This document shows, in pieces, positions 1-6,133 of a DNA stretch of 13,669 nt. This DNA is from Candidatus Collierbacteria bacterium GW2011_GWB1_44_6 (lineage in GTDB: Bacteria; Patescibacteriota; Microgenomatia; UBA1400; MFAQ01). Numbering within the stretch: position 1 is the stretch's first letter; each line of letters starts with the position of its first letter. The notes below the pieces were generated by a model, which saw only the letters and a list, made by a program, of their open reading frames with translations, was not told the origin of the DNA and made no database searches. Made by a program: the position numbers and the translations under genes. The stretch spans positions 1 through 13,669 of the forward strand of contig LCJG01000019.1 in the NCBI GenBank assembly GCA_000998025.1, in the 5' to 3' direction.

Positions 1-35
1 TTTGGTGACATTTAACTATAATGTATCACGAGTTA

Positions 36-725
36 CTACCGTACCGCGATGACTATACCCACGATTACCAAAGCAATACCCAAAACTAATCTCATCCATT
101 TTGTATTTTTATGCTCCCACTCTTTCATATCCACCACCTGTCTCCCCTTACCCATGACCAACAATATCAAAACCAAAGGAGAAATAAATACTATGTTGTA
201 GTAGAAAAACAACCCCAAAACTTGCGCCATCGGCAGTCCGGATCTGGCGATCACTGCAGTAGTCCCAATATATAGAGGAAGCATGCAAGGAGTCGAAAAC
301 ACGGTGGTCAAAAATCCAATTACAGCCGCCACACCAATACTGGTTCTGGACATCAATTTGTTTAGCTTTTCAAATCCGACTTTTGGCATTCGTAGGTGAA
401 TCGGTAGGTCTTGCCAAAAGACGTCCTTCAACTGTATCAAACCTGCTATCGTAATAGCCCCGCCAATTATGTATTTAAAAATCCCAGCTAGCCAAGACCG
501 TTGAAAATAAAAGGCGGCACCATAAAAGAACAACCCGAATATCAAATAGGTCACAAAGACACTCAAGATATAGCTAAATCCAACCTTATAGATCCACTTC
601 TTATCCTTATCTTTTCCTCCAAACACCAGTAGATACCCCAGGAAAGTTATCATCATCCCAATTCCGCAAGGATTAAGCCCGTTGGCCAAAGCCGTAGCGG
701 TGAGTATGGGAAGGTTAACTGTCAT
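36..725 (-). CDS. ccdA: CcdA/DsbD-type thiol-disulfide electron-transfer membrane protein
   Basis: Very hydrophobic 229-residue protein with about six membrane segments. It fits the CcdA family, which moves reducing equivalents from cytoplasmic thioredoxin across the membrane to extracytoplasmic thiol proteins. The two family cysteines are visible in their usual settings: Cys20 in NPCG near the N-terminus, and Cys147 in STPCMLP at the start of the second half, which mirrors the internal duplication of the fold. Length is normal for bacterial CcdA. The ATG directly follows the stop codon of the upstream DsbA-like gene with no spacer, so the two are probably co-translated and partners. A G-rich GGGGG (734-738) lies 8 bases before the ATG, a passable ribosome-binding site. 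Family assignment is strong. Whether the physiological partner is the neighbouring DsbA-like protein is inferred from adjacency only. Confidence 0.88.
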   Translation of the reverse strand: MTVNLPILTATALANGLNPCGIGMMITFLGYLLVFGGKDKDKKWIYKVGFSYILSVFVTYLIFGLFFYGAAFYFQRSWLAGIFKYIIGGAITIAGLIQLKDVFWQDLPIHLRMPKVGFEKLNKLMSRTSIGVAAVIGFLTTVFSTPCMLPLYIGTTAVIARSGLPMAQVLGLFFYYNIVFISPLVLILLVMGKGRQVVDMKEWEHKNTKWMRLVLGIALVIVGIVIAVR

Positions 726-1361
726 TTACTTTTCCCCCAGCAATTCTTTAACCTTATCCACCACAAATGGAGACGCAATTTGCTCACCGTTCACAAAAAA
801 TGTCGGCGTACCCGAAAGCTGCAAGGAGTTTGCCAAGTTTTCATCTGTTTGCACCATATCTCTTACCTCATCCGATTCCATCTTTTTCTTAAACAAATCG
901 TCGTCCAGCCCCAAACTTTTTGCATATTCCACAAAAAGCTCCTCAGGCTTACCGCTCTCAGACCACTCTTCTTGTTTCTCAAACATCAAGTTCATCATCT
1001 CCCAACCTTTTCCCAGCACCCTTCCCGCTTCTACCGCTTTTGCCGAAATCAAAGAATATCTATGAACATTGGCAGGCAAAGGAAAATGTCGCATCACCAC
1101 TTTGACACCTGGCTTATCAAACAATTCTTTTGTCTGACCTTCAGCCGTCTTACAAGCAGGACACTGGATGTCCGAAAACTTAACCACCGTCACCTTCGTC
1201 TCTCCATTTTCCTTGACAAATCTAGCGCCCTCGAGAAGAACTTGTTCGTCCACTTTCAACCCACCCTCCGGACCTGCCATTTTTGAAAGTCCAAAAATAA
1301 CCACAAAAAGCAGCAAGGCGCTGCCGATCACAACTTTCAAGATTAATTTCCAATCATTCAT
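726..1361 (-). CDS. Membrane-anchored DsbA/BdbD-like thiol oxidoreductase
   Basis: Thioredoxin-fold protein of the DsbA/BdbD type. From the ATG at 1361 it is 211 residues, with one N-terminal membrane anchor (about residues 5-24) and an extracytoplasmic catalytic domain. The active site CPAC sits at about residues 67-70 after the strand VTVVKFSDIQ. The cis-proline loop is SGTPTFFVNG near the C-terminus, followed by the last helix. The DsbA helical insertion lies between them. Known role of the family: making or exchanging disulfides in exported proteins. An upstream in-frame ATG at 1379 would add MTTNIY, but that codon lies inside a dispersed hairpin repeat, so I prefer 1361; neither start has a clear ribosome-binding site. 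The gene abuts ccdA directly, which suggests a redox pair. CcdA partners are usually reduced, so this protein could act as a reductase or isomerase instead of an oxidase. Confidence 0.87.
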   Translation of the reverse strand: MNDWKLILKVVIGSALLLFVVIFGLSKMAGPEGGLKVDEQVLLEGARFVKENGETKVTVVKFSDIQCPACKTAEGQTKELFDKPGVKVVMRHFPLPANVHRYSLISAKAVEAGRVLGKGWEMMNLMFEKQEEWSESGKPEELFVEYAKSLGLDDDLFKKKMESDEVRDMVQTDENLANSLQLSGTPTFFVNGEQIASPFVVDKVKELLGEK

Positions 1362-1374
1362 ATATATATTTGTT

Positions 1375-1402
1375 GTCATTCCGACCGAAGTGGAGGAATC
1401 TC
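1375..1402. repeat. Dispersed GTCATT...AATC hairpin repeat, copy 1
   Basis: Starts GTCATTCCGACC and ends GGAGGAATCTC. ATTCC (1378-1382) pairs with GGAAT (1395-1399), with a further interrupted CC/GG pairing inside. It shares its ends with copies at 1429, 5672, 9176 and 9992. It overlaps the alternative upstream start codon of the DsbA-like gene. Confidence 0.65.
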
Positions 1403-1428
1403 ACTCCACACAGTCTATATATTACCTT

Positions 1429-1453
1429 GTCATTCCTGGCTTGACCAGGAATC
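1429..1453. repeat. Dispersed GTCATT...AATC hairpin repeat, copy 2
   Basis: ATTCCTGG (1432-1439) and CCAGGAAT (1445-1452) form a perfect 8-bp stem around a 5-base loop. The element starts 8 bases beyond the sufU stop codon on the minus strand. Similarity to the copy at 5672 continues past the stem, as far as the gene end. It sits between sufU and the DsbA-like gene, where the transcript would fold. No U-run follows, so it is not a canonical terminator. Confidence 0.75.
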
Positions 1454-1460
1454 CATCAAA

Positions 1461-1823
1461 TTATTCATTATTAAATATTTTAAGCAATCCCCGGTAGGCT
1501 AGAGTAGCACACTTCATTCTACCCGCGTTTACCTCACCTCCCAGCATCTCTATTATCCCCGCTTCCCCAAATTTTTCCAAATCAGCCTTGTTCATACCCA
1601 CAATTTTTTCGGAAAGCATGCTGGCCGCGGCGGTTGAAATAGCACACCCCACCCCTCTCCACCTCATCTCCTCAATCATTCCATTACCCATCTTCACTTG
1701 TATTTGGATCATATCCCCGCAAGAAGCATTGGCCTCGTCCATACTAATATCTGCGTTATCAAGCTCCCCAAAATTCCTCGGGTTCTTATAGTGATCGATG
1801 ATTATATCCTTGTAGTCCGACAT
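1461..1823 (-). CDS. sufU: SufU-type iron-sulfur assembly / sulfur-acceptor protein, short form
   Basis: IscU/SufU-fold protein of 120 residues. The conserved ligands are visible: Cys35 with Asp37 (ASCGD), Cys60 (GVGCAIS) and Cys105 (RMKCATLA). The residue before the last cysteine is Lys, as in SufU, not the His of IscU, and the start (DIIIDHYKNPRNFGEL) is typical of SufU. In Gram-positive bacteria SufU binds zinc and accepts persulfide sulfur from SufS. The spacing between the second and third cysteine is 45, close to IscU (about 43) and well below B. subtilis SufU (about 62). The SufU-specific insertion therefore seems to be missing. The ATG lies 2 bases past the sufS stop codon, fitting a SufS-SufU pair. 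Function as sulfur acceptor is inferred; a scaffold role is possible. Confidence 0.88.
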   Translation of the reverse strand: MSDYKDIIIDHYKNPRNFGELDNADISMDEANASCGDMIQIQVKMGNGMIEEMRWRGVGCAISTAAASMLSEKIVGMNKADLEKFGEAGIIEMLGGEVNAGRMKCATLAYRGLLKIFNNE

Positions 1824-1825
1824 GT

Positions 1826-3064
1826 TTATGCAAATACTTTTGGCACTTCTCTAATTTTTTCTATCAGATAATCGATTTCTTCCCTTGTATTGTAAACGTA
1901 AAATGTCGCCCTGACCATCGCCGGCACTCCAAAGCTAGTTACCAGAGGAGCCGCGCAGTGCTGGCCAGACCTTACCGCTATCCCAAAGCTATCCAGTATC
2001 TGTGCCGCATCATGAGGATGAACTCCAACTACGTTAAAAGCCAGAGCTCCGCCTCTCTCTTCCGCGTCTCTAGGTCCATAAACCGTCACCAGATCTTCGT
2101 CTTGAAGAGTCATCATCTTTTCCATGGCATATTTCATTAGTTCTTTTTCATGCTGGCGTACATTATCCATTCCTAATTCTTCCAGATAATCCACTGCCGC
2201 ACCTAGTCCTATTATTCCTGCAATGTCAGGAGTACCCGCCTCAAATTTATTTGGTAGATCTCCCCAAGTCGTACTTATCATTCCTACTTCGCCAATCATA
2301 TCCCCGCCGTACAAAAAAGGTTCCATTTTTAAAAGAATATCCTTTTTCCCCCACAAAACTCCCGTGCCCGTTGGTCCCAACATTTTGTGTCCCGAAAAAG
2401 CCACAAAGTCGACCGGTAATTTTGACACAATTACTTTCATATGTGGCACCATCTGTGATGCGTCCAAAACTACCACTACATCTTTATTATTACTTTTAAC
2501 TTTTTCTACTAATTTTTTAATATCTGGAAGAGTTCCAATGGCATTACTCGCCCCAGTCAACGCAAATAGTTTTACTTTCCCATCAGCAGTGAGTCTCTCA
2601 AAGCTCTCCATATCAAGCCTTCCTTCGCTATCAACATCAACCACCCTAAAACTTCCATATTTTTCTTTACACAGCACCTGCCAAGGTACAAAGTTAGAGT
2701 GATGTTCCAATCGAGTCACCAAAACGGCGTCCCCTTTTGTAATATTTTTCTTCCCCCAAGAATACATCACTAGATTCAGACTCTCGCTGGCATTCCTGGT
2801 AAAAATTACTTCTTCCGTTCTCGCTCCGATAAAGTCGGCAATTTTTTTTCTGGCTTCATCTACCAGTCTGGTCGACTCCACCGATAGTTCGTAAACTCCC
2901 CGGTGGATATTGGCATTGGTATTCCGGTAATAATCGTCCATTGCTTTCAAAACACTCTCCGGTTTCTGGCTTGTCGCTCCACTGTCAAGATATACCAAAT
3001 CATGCCCGTGAATTTTTCTTTTTAGTATCGGAAAATCTTTTCTGACTTTTTCTACATCAAACAT
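1826..3064 (-). CDS. sufS: SufS cysteine desulfurase (PLP-dependent, class V fold)
   Basis: Full-length 412-residue group II cysteine desulfurase. It removes sulfur from L-cysteine as a persulfide, leaving alanine. Visible signatures: LEHHSN with the PLP-stacking His (about 121-122); the PLP-contacting Asp201 in VVLDASQ; the PLP lysine Lys227 in SGHKMLGPTGTG; and the persulfide-carrying Cys370 in RSGQHCAAP, the short SufS-type active-site loop. A substrate-carboxylate Arg lies at about 385 (MVRATF). It is placed between the half-size sufD and sufU, 27 bases after sufD and nearly abutting sufU, so it belongs to the suf operon. No Shine-Dalgarno site precedes the ATG (the upstream bases are A/T-rich), so translation probably depends on coupling or unstructured A/T-rich sequence. 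I see no missing catalytic residue. Confidence 0.96.
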   Translation of the reverse strand: MFDVEKVRKDFPILKRKIHGHDLVYLDSGATSQKPESVLKAMDDYYRNTNANIHRGVYELSVESTRLVDEARKKIADFIGARTEEVIFTRNASESLNLVMYSWGKKNITKGDAVLVTRLEHHSNFVPWQVLCKEKYGSFRVVDVDSEGRLDMESFERLTADGKVKLFALTGASNAIGTLPDIKKLVEKVKSNNKDVVVVLDASQMVPHMKVIVSKLPVDFVAFSGHKMLGPTGTGVLWGKKDILLKMEPFLYGGDMIGEVGMISTTWGDLPNKFEAGTPDIAGIIGLGAAVDYLEELGMDNVRQHEKELMKYAMEKMMTLQDEDLVTVYGPRDAEERGGALAFNVVGVHPHDAAQILDSFGIAVRSGQHCAAPLVTSFGVPAMVRATFYVYNTREEIDYLIEKIREVPKVFA

Positions 3065-3091
3065 GGTTTATTTTAACAATTTAATAAAATA

Positions 3092-3568
3092 TTATTCATT
3101 AACTTCTTTCAAAAATCCGTTAATAATTAACTTATTAGCCTCATCCAAATCCACACCTCTACTGGATAGGTAAAACAGCTGGTCTTCGTCAATCTTTCCA
3201 ACTGTTGCGGCATGCGACGCCTTGACATCATTATTCTCTATCTCCAGTTTTGGCTCTGCTACAGCGCTGCTTTTTTTATCAAGCAGCAGTACTCTCATCT
3301 CTAAAAAACTATCTGTATTTCTGGCTTCCTTTCCGATCTTTACCATACCGTCAATGGACACATGCGCACCATTGGCCGCAACTCCTTTTATTACCACTCT
3401 GCCAAAAGTATTTGGTGCTTTATGATCAGCCACCACCCTTACTCTATAATCTCCCGGCTCCATCGCCGAGATTACACCCAACACTTCTTTCTCATCGTGA
3501 GAAGTCGAAAAGGGGACTACTAAGTCAATTTCTCCCGGTTTGTCTAGTCTAAATCTCTGTATTTTCAT
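3092..3568 (-). CDS. sufD: Half-length SufD-like SufBC partner
   Basis: Only 158 residues, compared with about 400-430 for usual SufD. It holds part of the beta-helix core plus the C-terminal SufC-binding region typical of SufB/SufD: EIENNDVKASHAATVG, then DEDQLFYLSSRGVDLDEANKLI. His119 in ASHAATVG aligns by motif with E. coli SufD His360, a residue needed for cluster assembly. The neighbouring Cys358 of E. coli is Ala here (117). The SufD N-terminal helical domain is missing. The ATG overlaps the sufB stop as ATGA, so translation is coupled. The frame is clean from start to stop, so this looks like a real short form and not a decayed gene. It probably pairs with SufB in a SufBC2D-type complex; a free-standing regulatory or adaptor role is the alternative. 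Confidence 0.85.
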   Translation of the reverse strand: MKIQRFRLDKPGEIDLVVPFSTSHDEKEVLGVISAMEPGDYRVRVVADHKAPNTFGRVVIKGVAANGAHVSIDGMVKIGKEARNTDSFLEMRVLLLDKKSSAVAEPKLEIENNDVKASHAATVGKIDEDQLFYLSSRGVDLDEANKLIINGFLKEVNE

Positions 3569-4944
3569 CCCACACTCCCTTCCATTTCGAGTTCCACCAA
3601 TCTATTCATTTCTACGGCATACTCCAAAGGTATCTCTTTCACCACCGGCTCCATAAAACCATTCACAATCAAGGTGCTTGCTTCCTCAGCGCTTATTCCT
3701 CTGCTTTGTAAATATAGTAGTTGCTCCTCGCTTACTCTACTGACTGTCGCTTCATGTTCCAAGACCACATCATTCTCTTGGATCTTGTTCACGGGGTAGG
3801 TGTCGGAGCGGCTTTTTTCGTCTAGTATCAGTGCATCGCAGACTACTTTAGAGCGGGACCCCCATGCTCCAGGTACCATATGCACCATACCGCGATACGT
3901 CGCCCGGCCGCCTCCTTTACTAATCGATTTGCTGATTATTTGCGAAGTCGTTTCCGGGGCCAAATGTATCATCTTAGCTCCAGTGTCCTGATGCTGTCCT
4001 TCACCCGCCCAAGCTATAGAGAGTACTTCGCCATGCGCCTTTCGTCCAACGAGTACACAAGAAGGATATTTCATGGTCAGATGAGAACCCAAGTTTCCAT
4101 CAACCCAGCGCATCACGGCGTTTTCTTCCACCCGAGCACGTTTCGTCACCAGATTGTAAACATTTTTATACCAATTCTGAACCGTAGAGTACTGTACCTT
4201 CGCATTTTTCTTCACATATATTTCTACGACCGCAGCGTGAAGTGAAGCAGATGAAAATGACGGGGCAGAGCAACCCTCAATATAGTGCATCTTACTGCCT
4301 TCTTCGGCAATGATTAGTGTTCGCTCAAACTGTCCGGCTTTTTCGGTATTAATTCTAAAGTAAGCCTGCAAGGGGAGCCCCACATCAACACCTTTTGGAA
4401 CATATACAAAAGATCCACCGCTCCAAACGGCAGTATTTAATGCCGCCAACTTGTTGTCTCCCATAGGGATTACTTTTCCAAAATACTCCTTCACAATCTC
4501 CGGATACTGCTTCAAACCCTCATCCATCGACAGAAAAATTATTCCTTTTTCAAATAGCGCTTTTTTTAGTGATCCATAAACCACCTCGGAGTCATACTGG
4601 CTTTTTACTCCAGCCAACATTTCGCGTTCAGCTTCCGGTACTCCAATCTTTTCAAAAGTGTTCTTGATCGCCTCAGGTACTTCTGCCCAAGTCTTCACCT
4701 CCTGGTTTTTTGGTTTTATATAGTAGCGGATATCCTCAAAATCAATAGGGGAGAAGTCACCTCCCCAAGTCGGCATTGGCATCTCTCGATATTTTTTCAG
4801 AGCCTTAAGTCGAATTTCCAGCATCCATTCAGGCTCTTGCTTCATCGCCGATATTCCCCGAACGAGTTCTTCTGTCAGTCCTTTTTCCGCCATATAAGAA
4901 TACTCGACTATATCGGAGTGACCAAGCGGGTAAGTATTATCCAT
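3565..4944 (-). CDS. sufB: SufB scaffold subunit of the SufBCD Fe-S assembly complex
   Basis: Full-length 459-residue SufB, the scaffold on which clusters form. Landmarks include VWSGGSFVYVPKGVDVGLPL (about 173-192), HYIEGCSAP (220-228), and the C-terminal stretch with SKVVCDALIL. Cys369 there corresponds by motif to E. coli SufB Cys405, the proposed sulfur acceptor. Next comes EHEATVSRVSEEQLLYLQSRG, whose Glu is also implicated in assembly. The end (VKEIPLEYAVEMNRLVELEME) is the usual SufB tail. The gene overlaps sufC upstream by 8 bases and sufD downstream by 4, so the three are translationally tied. Unlike its partner SufD, it is not shortened. Confidence is very high. Confidence 0.97.
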   Translation of the reverse strand: MDNTYPLGHSDIVEYSYMAEKGLTEELVRGISAMKQEPEWMLEIRLKALKKYREMPMPTWGGDFSPIDFEDIRYYIKPKNQEVKTWAEVPEAIKNTFEKIGVPEAEREMLAGVKSQYDSEVVYGSLKKALFEKGIIFLSMDEGLKQYPEIVKEYFGKVIPMGDNKLAALNTAVWSGGSFVYVPKGVDVGLPLQAYFRINTEKAGQFERTLIIAEEGSKMHYIEGCSAPSFSSASLHAAVVEIYVKKNAKVQYSTVQNWYKNVYNLVTKRARVEENAVMRWVDGNLGSHLTMKYPSCVLVGRKAHGEVLSIAWAGEGQHQDTGAKMIHLAPETTSQIISKSISKGGGRATYRGMVHMVPGAWGSRSKVVCDALILDEKSRSDTYPVNKIQENDVVLEHEATVSRVSEEQLLYLQSRGISAEEASTLIVNGFMEPVVKEIPLEYAVEMNRLVELEMEGSVG

Positions 4945-5662
4945 ATGACTTATAACCTTGTTCCTCTAACTTATCCACAATTTCCTTTCCTCCCCTATCT
5001 ACCACCTCTCCATTTTTCAAAATCACCACCCGGTCTGGAACCAAATATTTTAAGAGTCTCTGATAGTGAGTAATCACCAGCACACTCATTCCATTTTCTT
5101 TAACCATTTCGTTTACGTTGTTGGCGATCAGAGCAAGCGCATCAATATCCAAACCGGAGTCTACCTCATCCAACACCAACAACTTGGGTTTCAGTATTCT
5201 CATCTGTAAAATTTCCAATTTTTTCTTCTCTCCCCCACTAAACCCTTCATTAAGACTTCGATTAAGCAGCGAGGGTTCAATCCTCAGCTTTTCCCCCTCC
5301 ATGGCAATTTGATTTTTCAGATCTAATGCGCTCACCCTCAATCCTCTTCCACGCAAAGACGCGAGTAGCATTTCTCTTACCGTCACTCCGGATATGGCCA
5401 CGGGATACTGAAATGACATCATGATCCCCAGTTTAGCTCGCTCTTCAGGCTTCATTTCATTTATCTCTGTGCCCTCAAACAACATCTTACCCTCAAATGC
5501 TTCATATTTTGGATTTCCAATCAGTGCATTAGCCAGGCTTGACTTACCGGAGCCATTAGGACCCATGAGAGCCACCACTTCTCCCTTTTGAACTTCCAAA
5601 TCAATCCCTTTCAGGATTTCCTTGTCTTCAATCTTTACTTTTAGTTTTTTTATTTTAAGCAT
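4937..5662 (-). CDS. sufC: SufC ABC-type ATPase of the SufBCD complex
   Basis: Soluble ABC ATPase of 241 residues from the ATG at 5662. Walker A GPNGSGKS (34-41), Q-loop Gln at about 85 (SFQYP), signature FSGGEKKKLE (141-150), Walker B LLVLDE (161-166), D-loop SGLD and the H-loop His199 (VITHY) are all intact. SufC hydrolyses ATP to open the SufB-SufD interface during cluster assembly. I reject the longer reading that starts at TTG 5710. Its extra 16 residues (MNYLMDSCLRRNDKKK) are the translation of a dispersed hairpin repeat, while MLKIKKLKVKIEDKEILKGI is the normal SufC start. No good ribosome-binding site precedes 5662; the repeat hairpin lies just upstream in the mRNA. The gene overlaps sufB by 8 bases. 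Confidence 0.96.
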   Translation of the reverse strand: MLKIKKLKVKIEDKEILKGIDLEVQKGEVVALMGPNGSGKSSLANALIGNPKYEAFEGKMLFEGTEINEMKPEERAKLGIMMSFQYPVAISGVTVREMLLASLRGRGLRVSALDLKNQIAMEGEKLRIEPSLLNRSLNEGFSGGEKKKLEILQMRILKPKLLVLDEVDSGLDIDALALIANNVNEMVKENGMSVLVITHYQRLLKYLVPDRVVILKNGEVVDRGGKEIVDKLEEQGYKSYG

Positions 5663-5671
5663 TTTTTTCTT

Positions 5672-5695
5672 GTCATTCCTGCGAAGGCAGGAATC
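5672..5695. repeat. Dispersed GTCATT...AATC hairpin repeat, copy 3
   Basis: ATTCCTGC (5675-5682) and GCAGGAAT (5687-5694) form a perfect 8-bp stem with a GAAG loop. It fills the gap between the Rrf2 stop and the sufC start, so it would fold inside the suf mRNA. With copy 2 it shares a 15-base flank on the minus strand, TTTGATGGATTCCTG, which runs almost to each upstream gene's stop codon. Confidence 0.8.
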
Positions 5696-5706
5696 CATCA
5701 AATAAT

Positions 5707-6093
5707 TCAACTTACTAAATCCGCCAGTGTGTATTTCTCCAGTAATTCCTCAATCTGAAGTGTCAGCTTATCCATCAAGGTTTGCTGACCACACCCACCT
5801 TCCATTGGGCATGACTCACAATTAACCGGCGCCACCTCGCCCTCAATTGCCTCAAGAGCCTCTCTTACCTGAACTTCTTTTGGTTCGTAATTCAAACTAA
5901 ATCCTCCACCCTTACCCTCCTTAGAGTTTAATATCCCAGCCTCCACCAGCGACCCAGCTATCTTGGACATAAAGGCTCTGGGCATGCCAAGGTCACTCAA
6001 CTCTTTAAGAGACACTCTACCTCCCCTGCCTCTTTGAGCCAGGACAGACAGGAGTGCCATGCCATAATCCGCCTTCTTGGTCAGTGTAAACAT
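5707..6093 (-). CDS. Rrf2-family Fe-S-sensing transcriptional regulator of the suf operon
   Basis: Rrf2/IscR-type winged-helix regulator of 128 residues. The N-terminal MFTLTKKADYGMALLSVLA and the recognition-helix region (about 28-50, KELSDLGMPRAFMSKIAGSL) are typical, as is the wing with EGKGGGFSLN. Three clustered cysteines, Cys92, Cys95 and Cys101 (NCESCPMEGGC), match the cluster-binding site of this family, although the first spacing is shorter than the C-X5-C-X5-C of E. coli IscR. It is the first gene of the suf operon, directly before sufC. A 27-bp palindrome covering its own -10 box starts right after its ATG. This indicates autorepression, presumably relieved or modulated when cluster occupancy falls. 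Which metal or cluster it binds cannot be read from sequence, so I give no gene symbol. Confidence 0.92.
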   Translation of the reverse strand: MFTLTKKADYGMALLSVLAQRGRGGRVSLKELSDLGMPRAFMSKIAGSLVEAGILNSKEGKGGGFSLNYEPKEVQVREALEAIEGEVAPVNCESCPMEGGCGQQTLMDKLTLQIEELLEKYTLADLVS

Positions 6094-6120
6094 ATACTTG
6101 GACTATTATACTCCAAGTAT
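6094..6120 (-). promoter_or_regulatory. Palindromic operator of the Rrf2 regulator / suf operon
   Basis: Arms ATACTTGGA (6094-6102) and TCCAAGTAT (6112-6120) are exact inverted repeats. The 9-base centre is itself symmetric except for one pair, so 12 of 13 positions are dyad-symmetric around 6107. The outer ATA...TAT and the spacing resemble IscR type-1 sites as I recall them, with one extra base per half. It ends one base before the regulator's start codon and encloses the -10 box, so binding should block transcription. Confidence 0.85.
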
Positions 6121-6133
6121 CAGATATGCTCAA
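6105..6133 (-). promoter_or_regulatory. Promoter of the suf operon (sigma70 type)
   Basis: On the minus strand, -35 TTGAGC (6128-6133), a 17-base spacer and consensus -10 TATAAT (6105-6110). The predicted start at about 6098 leaves about 5 bases before the ATG at 6093, giving a nearly leaderless mRNA. The -35 box lies within the last codons of the upstream Nudix gene. Confidence 0.75.

Noticed and set aside
17..22. TATAAT at the left edge as a plus-strand promoter
   Set aside because: It would drive transcription antisense to ccdA, and its -35 position lies outside the window; it cannot be judged.
780..1286. Plus-strand 168-codon open frame opposite the DsbA-like gene
   Set aside because: It lies antisense to a gene with clear CPAC and cis-Pro motifs; its translation has no recognisable domain and biased composition typical of an antisense shadow.
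1375..1453. The two hairpins after sufU as a CRISPR array or a rho-independent terminator
   Set aside because: Only two unlike repeats with no regular spacers, and no T-run follows the stems on the minus strand.
3092..3568. sufD as a pseudogene remnant
   Set aside because: Intact frame, ATGA coupling to sufB, conserved His and C-terminal motif; the sequence upstream is fully occupied by sufB, with no decayed 5' half.
5663..5710. Start of SufC at the TTG at 5710
   Set aside because: The added residues are a translated hairpin repeat; the family's normal N-terminus begins at the ATG at 5662.
6094..6120. Palindrome as a transcription terminator of the Nudix gene
   Set aside because: The arms have no GC-rich stem or T-run, the dyad contains a consensus -10, and it lies directly before an Rrf2 gene, so an operator explains it better.
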